DNA of 5,032 nt, taken from Verrucomicrobiota bacterium (GTDB lineage: Bacteria > Verrucomicrobiota > Verrucomicrobiia > Limisphaerales > UBA9464). A program made the translations under genes and the position numbers. The notes beneath the pieces are model-generated. The model ran no database searches. It was not told the DNA's origin and worked only from the letters and a program-made list of their open reading frames with translations. The stretch spans positions 1-5,032 of the forward strand of contig CANHYD010000204.1 in NCBI GenBank assembly GCA_947464705.1, in the 5' to 3' direction. Of this stretch, positions 1 to 5,032 are shown piece by piece (position 1 is the first letter of the stretch; each line of letters opens with the position of its first letter).

Positions 1-177
1 ATAAAATATTTATCAAAAATAAAGAAATCGGAAGGTTTGAATAAAGGTTATTTTTATTATCGCTGTATTTTCGGGTTTGATTTTGTTTTTACAACTTATT
101 ATCCATGTCTGTTTAAATATTTTCCAAGCGAGTGTGTTTTCAGTGAATCGATTGGGTTAAAGTCCCATTTTTCATCG

Positions 178-221
178 AACTGTTTTTGTTTGGATAAAAT
201 AGATGAGCAAAAACGGTTTTT
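178..221 (+). terminator. AT-rich inverted repeat with T-tract, terminator-like
   Basis: GTTTTTG (182-188) is perfectly complementary to CAAAAAC (208-214). The pairing extends outward to 178-181 with 215-218, including one T-G wobble, giving about 11 bp around a 19-base loop. Five T's (217-221) follow directly, partly inside the stem, as in a Rho-independent terminator for a plus-strand gene ending to the left of the window. The stem is poor in G/C, so it may be weak. It could instead be an operator, since it lies just upstream of the composition change. No upstream gene end is visible to settle this. Confidence 0.3.
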
Positions 222-229
222 ATAAATCC

Positions 230-235
230 GATAAT
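230..235 (+). promoter_or_regulatory. possible -10 element (GATAAT)
   Basis: GATAAT matches the bacterial -10 consensus TATAAT at five of six positions. A transcript starting about seven bases downstream (near 242) would begin just before the first strong helix at 246-274. No TTGACA-like -35 lies 16-18 bases upstream, where the sequence is an A-run, and there is no TG extension. The call rests on position and AT-richness only. Confidence 0.25.
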
Positions 236-239
236 TTTT

Positions 240-274
240 AAAACATCCCAGATGCCGGATAGTCCGGTTTGGGA
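240..274 (-). terminator. nested hairpin, terminator-like when read on the minus strand
   Basis: TCCCA (246-250) pairs with TGGGA (270-274), and inside it CCGGA (255-259) pairs with TCCGG (263-267) around a TAG triloop. Both stems are perfect and are separated by a small internal loop. On the minus strand the hairpin is followed immediately by TGTTTT (complement of 240-245), so it could end minus-strand transcripts that run through the gene at 1084-2451. On the plus strand it would instead be the 5' cap helix of the candidate RNA. The fold is clear in sequence; the role is inferred. Confidence 0.4.
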
Positions 275-830
275 GGATTCAAGGCCATACACAACGATGT
301 TCTTGGGGGGGCTTGCCATCGTGACCGACACCCTCGGTAACCCGCTGGGCATCCCCGACAAGCTTGACCCAACCGGGTCGAAACATCTGCCTAGAGGTGG
401 GACAGGCCGCGCCGGTGGCGAACGTCAAGCAGGGGGCCATGGATCACGGTCCGCAGCTAGGGTCTCGAGGCTCATCGTCCAAAAGAATCCGGTCTGCCCT
501 CCCGTCCCTCCCGACAAAATCGGTCCAGCTCCGCCTGGTTCTGTGGACTGGATCAATCGAGCCGATCGCTATGGATTTTCTCTGTGTGCGTCACCTAGGG
601 GGGGATGCGGTTTGCCTTCCCCGCGGGTGGATCACTGGAATCCGGAGGATCGGAAACCGGGCGTGGCTGGATTGGACCGTGATTTGAGTGGGTTGACCGG
701 GTTTGAGGCGAAAATGCGATGGGAAGGTCACATTCCAGTAAGAAAGCGGCCCGGCTTCGGTTTCTCGAACGAGGACCGTTACGCCGGCAATGCTGATTTC
801 CGGCGCGCACAGGCTTTCAGCCGATTCCCC

Positions 831-844
831 GTGTTCGCGAACAC
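831..844. repeat. perfect 14-base palindrome GTGTTCGCGAACAC
   Basis: The sequence GTGTTCGCGAACAC equals its own reverse complement. As RNA it forms a 5-bp stem with a CGCG loop, and the self-complementary loop could support a kissing dimer. CCCC (827-830) and GGGG (871-874) could close a three-way junction holding this hairpin and the neighbouring one at 851-865. As DNA it could be a dimeric protein-binding site, but it lies far from any plausible promoter, so an RNA role seems more likely. Confidence 0.4.
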
Positions 845-1015
845 CAACGAGGGAGTGACAATCCCACCAAGGGGTCATCTGGCCGAAATCAAGGACGATG
901 GGTTCGGAACGGATGGCATGTCCCTGCGTTGGGGCGGGGGAAGTTTGGAGACGAATTTTCTCCGGATGCCGTCAAGGCATGCAGAGCGATAGCAAGGAGG
1001 ATCCGGATCGAGAGT

Positions 1016-1063
1016 TTCACGATCAGGTGAGGGTTGCACCGAAGTTGGGATCGTGAGTGTTTT
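1016..1063 (+). terminator. hairpin plus TTTT, probable plus-strand terminator
   Basis: TCACGATC (1017-1024) is perfectly complementary to GATCGTGA (1049-1056), extended by a T-G wobble at 1016/1057. Inside the loop GGTG (1026-1029) pairs with CACC (1037-1040). TG and then TTTT (1060-1063) follow. This fits an intrinsic terminator for a plus-strand transcript, although the T-run is short. On the minus strand no T-run follows, so it is a poorer terminator for the convergent gene ending at 1084. An alternative pairing, GATCG (1006-1010) with CGATC (1020-1024), competes with the main stem. Confidence 0.45.
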
Positions 1064-1083
1064 CGTCCGGCTCTAGGAATGGT

Positions 1084-2451
1084 TCAGGGGTTATCCGTGA
1101 TGACGGCCGGTGGCCCAGCGACGGCTCGCTGCATCCGCAATTCTAACACCTGACGGGCCTCTTTCAGACTGGTTTGGGCAGCGGTGCTCTGGGCAAATCC
1201 GCTCAATTGGTCGATGAGGGCCAGCTGACGCTGAATGCCCTCCGGGGTCTGACTGGCGGAGCTGGGGATGCTGTAAAGCGTCTGATTTCCAGCGTTGATG
1301 TGAATGGTTTGGAGGTCGGCCCAATTCGAAACCGGTGGGTACTGGGTGAGTACCGCGTCGGCCACGAAGTACTGGTTTCCGGCCAGCGGTTGCTTCAGGT
1401 AGGACCAGTAGTCTGCGGGGATTCCACCACTGCCGGCCTGGGCGATGAGAAAATCCCGGGCGGCCTCATTGGACGGCGCTAATTCGGTCAGCGTTTCCAA
1501 GGCCTGAAGTCGATTGCCGCCCGGGGAATTCGGTTCAGCAAAGCGGATGAGCGAGGCTACTCCCGCCCCGTCTGGAAGCTTCGCCAGAGCGGACATTGCA
1601 TAGTACCTCCAGCGCCCTGTGGCAGCTTCAAGGTCTTGACCTGTTTCAGGGTTTCCATAAGACCCCAAGACTTCAAACAACGGTGCGATATCTGGGGTGC
1701 CGGAGCTCGTTGGTGCTGCGATTGCAGTGGCCAGTTGCGCACGGGCTGCGGCGATCGCCTGATCTCGATACTGGCCGGGATCAGCCTCTTCGAGGCTTTG
1801 AGCCAACAAAGCCAATTCCTGATAGGTTTGCGGTTTGTCCAGAATTTGGCTCATGGCAGCGATGGCTTCCGGGCCTCCAATTTGCCGGAGAGCCTGGATC
1901 ATCCCCGTGCGGGCGCTCCAATGTCCCAGTTCCGCCCGCAGTTCGCGGCCGAACAATACGTCCGTGCCGTCGCTCATGAATTGCAGGATGGCTGGAATTC
2001 CGGCGGCACCCATTGCTGCCAAGTCGCGGAGGCCGGTCTTCCAAGCTTCGAGCGCCTCGGGACGAACCGCATCGTTCTTGCCTTTCAGAGAGCCCCGAAG
2101 AGCCGTCAGTCGGGCCATCACTTGTTGGACCTCGGCGGGAACCGGTTTGTGGGCTGCCGGTTCGGAAACCTGACTGATACCCAATGCAGGGTTGGGATCG
2201 GTCTCCAGGGTGCTGGCGTTGCTTTCCGTCTCCGGCGGCCCTGGAAGCGGTGGGCTTTGCACGTCATCCACGGAGGAGTCTGTGATTTCCGATGGGATGC
2301 TGGTCGGAGCGGGTGACATCAGGAAGCGGGTCACACCGAGGATGCCGATGACCGAACTGATGATCGTAGCCATGACTATCCAGCGGTAGCCACGTTGCTG
2401 AGTGTCGGGCTGGCGGGGCTGGTGGCTCTGAGGCTTGGGTCGGGAGTTCAT
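1084..2451 (-). CDS. membrane-anchored HEAT-like repeat protein, function unknown
   Basis: This 455-residue protein has no recognised specific function. Residues 1-22 are polar with several Arg and Lys. Residues 23-45 form one hydrophobic helix (RWIVMATIISSVIGILGV), so a single-pass anchor with a periplasmic C-terminus is likely. Residues 46-105 are a Pro/Ser/Thr/Glu-rich linker. From about 106 to 345 the protein is Ala/Leu-rich and helical, with HEAT-like helix pairs such as LAAMGAAGIPAILQFM (144-159), MIQALRQIGGPEAIAAMSQI (184-203) and YYAMSALAKLPDGAGVASLI (283-302). HEAT-type repeats usually bind proteins, and no enzymatic motif is visible. The tail (about 400-445) holds another amphipathic helical segment. 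I chose the ATG at 2451 because the anchor follows it directly. The frame stays open to an ATG at 2712, but those 87 extra residues look like translated intergenic DNA and would put a long polar extension before the anchor. No Shine-Dalgarno is visible before 2451. The gene diverges from the LTD-CotH gene. Confidence 0.8.
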   Translation of the reverse strand: MNSRPKPQSHQPRQPDTQQRGYRWIVMATIISSVIGILGVTRFLMSPAPTSIPSEITDSSVDDVQSPPLPGPPETESNASTLETDPNPALGISQVSEPAAHKPVPAEVQQVMARLTALRGSLKGKNDAVRPEALEAWKTGLRDLAAMGAAGIPAILQFMSDGTDVLFGRELRAELGHWSARTGMIQALRQIGGPEAIAAMSQILDKPQTYQELALLAQSLEEADPGQYRDQAIAAARAQLATAIAAPTSSGTPDIAPLFEVLGSYGNPETGQDLEAATGRWRYYAMSALAKLPDGAGVASLIRFAEPNSPGGNRLQALETLTELAPSNEAARDFLIAQAGSGGIPADYWSYLKQPLAGNQYFVADAVLTQYPPVSNWADLQTIHINAGNQTLYSIPSSASQTPEGIQRQLALIDQLSGFAQSTAAQTSLKEARQVLELRMQRAVAGPPAVITDNP

Positions 2452-2732
2452 GGAAAGAATGGGTTGATTGAATCCGACACGGCATCCGGACAGGGAGTAG
2501 GGAGAGTGGCTGGTTAGGGGTTGAGCCGGCCGCTTATGCGGATGGATCCGGGTGCAACGGTGATGTCGGCGAGCTGTGAAAAAAGGCGAACTCGGCGGGA
2601 GCGGATTTTCGGTCCATGTGGATTGAGCCCAGGTTTCAATTGGGGTTATTCCGAGTATTGGGTCATCTCGGCGGCGGCTCTCAAATAGGGCCTCAGGGTT
2701 GGTTTTGGCCAAGGACTGGCTAGGATGCCCCC
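2452..2732. promoter_or_regulatory. divergent intergenic region
   Basis: This stretch separates two genes transcribed away from each other, so it should hold promoters for both. It is not AT-rich. I found no convincing paired -35 and -10 boxes on either strand. A minus-strand TTGAAA (complement of 2634-2639) matches the -35 consensus at five of six positions but has no -10 at proper spacing. A small hairpin, CCGC-TTAT-GCGG, lies at 2530-2541. The minus-strand open frame through here (2452-2712) encodes a Pro/Arg/His/Ser-rich string with no domain character and is treated as non-coding. Confidence 0.45.
2722..2725 (+). promoter_or_regulatory. Shine-Dalgarno AGGA for the LTD-CotH gene
   Basis: AGGA ends seven bases before the ATG at 2733, a normal spacing. 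It decides the start: the nearby ATG at 2725 is in another frame that stops after 17 codons, and the 2733 start leads directly into a signal peptide. Confidence 0.6.
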
Positions 2733-5032
2733 ATGCTCCAACGCGTGTTTCTGCTGGGATTTTGGCTGGCCAGCCTAGCCTGGGCTCAGTCGACGGTGGT
2801 CATCTCTGAGTTTCTGGCCAGCAACTCTCAGGGTTTGCCGGATGAGGACGGGAGTTTTCCCGATTGGATTGAGATCCAGAATACCAGTGCCGCGCCGGTG
2901 AACCTACTGGGTTGGTCATTGACCGACGACCCGGCCAACACGACCAAGTGGCGTTTCCCAGCCACAAACCTCAATGGCGGGGCGTTTTTGGTGGTGTTTG
3001 CCTCGGGCAAGGACCGGGCCGTGGCGGGCGCTCCCTTGCACACCGGCTTCAGTTTGGCGGCCGATGGCGAATACCTGGGCCTCTTCGCTCCGGAGGGACA
3101 GGTTGCGGTGAGCGAGTTTGCTCCGAGTTATCCGCCCCAGAAACCCAATGTGTCTTTCGGACGGCGCTCCGGACAAACCCTGTTCTTCAAGCCCCCGTCG
3201 CCCGGTGTCGCCAACAGCGGCGGGTTTGCCGATTGGGTGGATGCCCCGCAGTTCAGTCAAACGCGTGGGTTTCTGGAGACTCCCTTTGACCTGACCTTGT
3301 CATCCGAGACACCGGGTGCGGTGCTCCGGTACTCGACCAATGGCACTTGGCCCAACGCCACCAACGGTTTGGTTTATTCCGGCCCGATTCCGATCCGAGG
3401 CACGACCATCCTCCGTGCGGCGGCCTTCAAGGACGGGCTGCAACCGAGCGCGGTGAAAACCCATACCTATTTGTTTCTGCAGGATGTCCTGCGTCAGTCC
3501 ACCAATGGGGTGGCGCCTCCCGGATGGCCCACGTCGTGGGGTGCCAACACTCGCGACTACGGGATGGATCCGGACATAGTGAATTCACCCACCTACCGCG
3601 ATCAACTCATCCCGGCCCTGAAGTCTCTGCCGTCGTTCTCGGTGGTGACGGATTTGAAACACCTCTTCGATCCGACCACGGGCATCTACGCCAATCCTGG
3701 GCAGGACGGCCGGGACTGGGAGCGGCCTTGTTCGTTGGAACTGGTCTTTGCGGACGGCTCCAAAGGATTCCAGGTCGACGCGGGGATTCGAATCCGCGGC
3801 GGGTTTTCTCGGAGCACGGGAAACCCCAAACATGCGCTGCGTTTCTTTTTCCGGGAATCGTACGGCGCCTCGAAACTGAAGTTCCCGCTCTTTGGCAATG
3901 GCGGGACCGATGAGTTCGATGCCCTCGATCTGCGCACTTTTCAGAACTACTCGTGGAGTTTCCAAGGCGACTCCCAAGGGGTCTTCATCCGTGACCAGTT
4001 CAGTCGGGACACTCAGCTCGACATGGGGCGACAGGGGGAGCGTGGGAACTACTACCACCTGTATATCAATGGCCAGTACTGGGGCCTCTTCAACAGTTGT
4101 GAGCGACCCGAAGCGGCCTACGCGGCCACCTACTATGGCGGCAACAAGGAGGATTACGATGTCATCAAGGTGGAGGCAGGGCCGTACACCATCAACGCCA
4201 CGGATGGCGACATGGCGGCCTGGACCCGGCTTTACAATGCTGCCAAGGCGGGCGTCGCGGACAATGCGGCCTATTTCAAACTCGAAGGCCGCAACGCCGA
4301 TGGAACGCCCAATCCCGCTTACGAGAACTTGCTCGATGTAGACAACCTCATCGACTACATGCTGGTCATTCTCTACGGCGGCAACTTGGATGCCCCGATC
4401 TCCAATTTCCTCGGGAACACCTCGCCCAACAATTGGTACGGTCAGCGCGACCGCACCGGGCGGCACGGCGGCTTTCGCTTTTCGGCCCATGACTCCGAGC
4501 ACACGCTGTTGAACGTGGCTGAGAACCGCACGGGGCCTTACGGCACGGCCACCAGTTGGAGCCTCACCAAGAGCAATCCTCAGTACTTGTGGCAGCAACT
4601 CAGCGCCAATGCCGAATTCCGCCTGCGCGTGGCCGACCATATCCAGAAGCACTTCTTCAATGATGGGGCTCTGACCCCGGCTTCCGCCCGAGCCCGCTTT
4701 GCGGTGCGGACCAACCAGATTTATTCGGCCGTGGTGGCCGAGTCGGCCCGATGGGGGGATTCCAAGGTGGCGACCCCGCTCAATCGCGACCAGCACTGGC
4801 TGCCTCGGGTCCGCGACATCATGGGTAATTACATGGGTCAACGGACCGCGAATGTGTTGGGCCAATTGCGGGCGCGGAACTTGTACCCGACCACAGCGGC
4901 TCCGTCGTTTTCTCAACATGGCGGCAATGTGCCGGGTGGTTTCCGGTTGGCGATCACGGCCCCGGCCGGCGAAGTGCGCTACACCTTGGATGGAACCGAT
5001 CCCCGGCAGATCGGCGGCGCGGTCTCCCCGGG
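2733..5032 (+). CDS. secreted lamin-tail / CotH kinase-like protein (3' end cut by window)
   Basis: The frame is open for 766 codons to the window edge, so the C-terminus is missing. Residues 1-18 are a signal peptide (Arg4, hydrophobic 5-17, AWA before Gln19). Residues 21-135 match a lamin-tail domain: VVISEFLASNS (22-32), DWIEIQNTSA (44-53), LLGWSLTDDP (58-67). Residues 170-248 resemble a chitobiase C-terminal/Fn3-associated beta domain (VLRYSTNGTWP, 197-207). Residues 300-600 match the CotH family: GIYANPGQDGRDWERP (317-332), GIRIRGGFSR (351-360), YYHLYINGQYWGLFNSCERP (440-459), NKEDYDVIKVEAG (471-483) and HDSEHTLLN (586-594). A second chitobiase-like domain begins at about 740 (VRYTLDGTDPR, 748-758). 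CotH of Bacillus is a spore-coat protein kinase; for bacterial exported LTD-CotH fusions the role is not established, and surface attachment or extracellular phosphorylation are inferences. Third-position G+C is 68-76% in two hand-counted 50-codon samples. Confidence 0.93.
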   Translation, partial: MLQRVFLLGFWLASLAWAQSTVVISEFLASNSQGLPDEDGSFPDWIEIQNTSAAPVNLLGWSLTDDPANTTKWRFPATNLNGGAFLVVFASGKDRAVAGAPLHTGFSLAADGEYLGLFAPEGQVAVSEFAPSYPPQKPNVSFGRRSGQTLFFKPPSPGVANSGGFADWVDAPQFSQTRGFLETPFDLTLSSETPGAVLRYSTNGTWPNATNGLVYSGPIPIRGTTILRAAAFKDGLQPSAVKTHTYLFLQDVLRQSTNGVAPPGWPTSWGANTRDYGMDPDIVNSPTYRDQLIPALKSLPSFSVVTDLKHLFDPTTGIYANPGQDGRDWERPCSLELVFADGSKGFQVDAGIRIRGGFSRSTGNPKHALRFFFRESYGASKLKFPLFGNGGTDEFDALDLRTFQNYSWSFQGDSQGVFIRDQFSRDTQLDMGRQGERGNYYHLYINGQYWGLFNSCERPEAAYAATYYGGNKEDYDVIKVEAGPYTINATDGDMAAWTRLYNAAKAGVADNAAYFKLEGRNADGTPNPAYENLLDVDNLIDYMLVILYGGNLDAPISNFLGNTSPNNWYGQRDRTGRHGGFRFSAHDSEHTLLNVAENRTGPYGTATSWSLTKSNPQYLWQQLSANAEFRLRVADHIQKHFFNDGALTPASARARFAVRTNQIYSAVVAESARWGDSKVATPLNRDQHWLPRVRDIMGNYMGQRTANVLGQLRARNLYPTTAAPSFSQHGGNVPGGFRLAITAPAGEVRYTLDGTDPRQIGGAVSP

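Larger units (their letters stand above)
1..240. other. AT-rich non-coding leader segment
   Basis: This stretch is about 27% G+C by hand count, against about 61% in the 180 bases that follow. A 62-codon frame (37-225, plus) begins with TTG. The only purine-rich stretch near it (GGAAGG, 30-35) sits one base before the start, too close to act as a ribosome-binding site. The predicted peptide is a run of Phe, Tyr and Cys typical of translated AT-rich DNA. I see no gene here. The most likely role is a promoter or upstream regulatory region for what begins near 241. A foreign insertion edge is possible, but no flanking repeats or transposase are visible. Confidence 0.6.
242..1064 (+). ncRNA. candidate large structured non-coding RNA, unrecognised family
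   Basis: This segment has no recognisable protein product but is rich in local and nested pairings. They include 246-274 (two-tier hairpin), 294-299/317-322, 324-328/334-338, 364-370/375-381, 522-528/548-554, 591-596/625-630 enclosing 601-605/618-622, 758-778, 782-787/800-805, 831-844, 851-854/862-865, 883-890/897-907, 947-951/959-963, 961-967/1001-1007 and 1016-1024/1049-1057. Some exclude each other. A long-range helix, 443-452 with 674-683, is perfect over 10 bp and extends with G-U pairs. An AT-rich, promoter-like segment lies before it and a hairpin plus TTTT closes it. I see no hallmarks of RNase P RNA, tmRNA, SRP RNA or a group II domain V. The strand is inferred from the terminator and the upstream AT-rich segment. 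The main alternative is an unrecognised or decayed protein gene (frame 252-992). The ends are approximate. Confidence 0.38.

Noticed and set aside
37..225. 62-codon plus-strand frame starting with TTG
   Set aside because: The purine run before it is only one base from the start, the peptide is mostly Phe/Tyr/Cys from AT-rich DNA, and no domain or conserved feature is visible.
305..311. G-runs at 305-311, 432-436, 598-604 and 931-940 as one G-quadruplex system
   Set aside because: The runs are hundreds of bases apart and several are used in ordinary helices; no local cluster of four tracts exists except the weak 931-940 stretch.
591..878. Overlapping minus-strand frames of 71 and 95 codons
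   Set aside because: They overlap each other and the 252-992 frame, and show no domain, anchor or start signal; expected by chance in G+C-rich DNA.
252..992. 246-codon plus-strand frame as an annotated protein gene
   Set aside because: No ribosome-binding site, no third-position bias above local composition, and a Gly/Pro/Arg-rich product unlike any family I recognise; kept as a finding rather than a feature.
242..1064. Group II intron, RNase P RNA or tmRNA
   Set aside because: I found no domain V-like hairpin near the 3' end, no GAGGAAAGTCC-type RNase P core and no tRNA-like ends with a resume frame.
1636..2316. 226-codon plus-strand frame opposite the HEAT-like gene
   Set aside because: It is antisense to a gene with a clear membrane anchor and helical repeats, and its product is Cys/Arg/Gly-rich without structure, as shadow frames usually are.
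3585..4919. 444-codon minus-strand frame opposite the CotH-like gene
   Set aside because: It is the complement of an unmistakable CotH-family sequence; the long opening reflects high third-position G+C on the other strand.
1..5032. CRISPR array, tRNA genes, insertion sequence or transposase
   Set aside because: No regularly spaced direct repeats, no tRNA T-arm/CCA pattern, and no transposase motif or terminal inverted repeats could be seen on either strand.

Overview
The window looks like a piece of a Verrucomicrobiota-type chromosome. The Limisphaerales/Pedosphaera-like lineage is an inference. The main clue is the partial gene at the right end, a large secreted protein joining a lamin-tail domain, a chitobiase-C-terminal-like beta domain and a CotH kinase-like domain, an architecture typical of that phylum. 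Base composition fits apart from the first 240 bases, which are about 27% G+C by hand count (65 of 240), while the next 180 bases are about 61%.

Layout, left to right. Positions 1-240 are AT-rich and contain no credible gene. They hold a 7-bp inverted repeat that grows to 11 bp with a wobble and is followed by five T's, plus a weak -10-like hexamer just before the composition changes. Positions 241-1083 are G+C-rich but contain no recognisable protein gene. A 246-codon frame is open from 252 to 992, but it lacks a ribosome-binding site, codon-position bias and family resemblance. The same stretch contains many nested hairpins and one perfect 10-bp long-range complementarity. It ends in a plus-strand hairpin followed by TTTT at 1016-1063. 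I read it as a candidate large structured non-coding RNA of roughly 820 nt. This is the least explained and most interesting part of the window.

Positions 1084-2451 (minus strand) encode a 455-residue protein with one N-terminal membrane anchor, a Pro/Ser/Thr-rich linker and a long alpha-helical, HEAT-like domain. Positions 2452-2732 form a divergent intergenic region. From 2733 to the right edge (plus strand) runs the secreted LTD-CotH protein, open for 766 codons and cut off by the window.

The two protein genes are transcribed away from each other and both products are expected outside the cytoplasmic membrane (one anchored, one exported). Nothing in the sequence shows that they share a pathway. 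The minus-strand gene converges on the candidate RNA.
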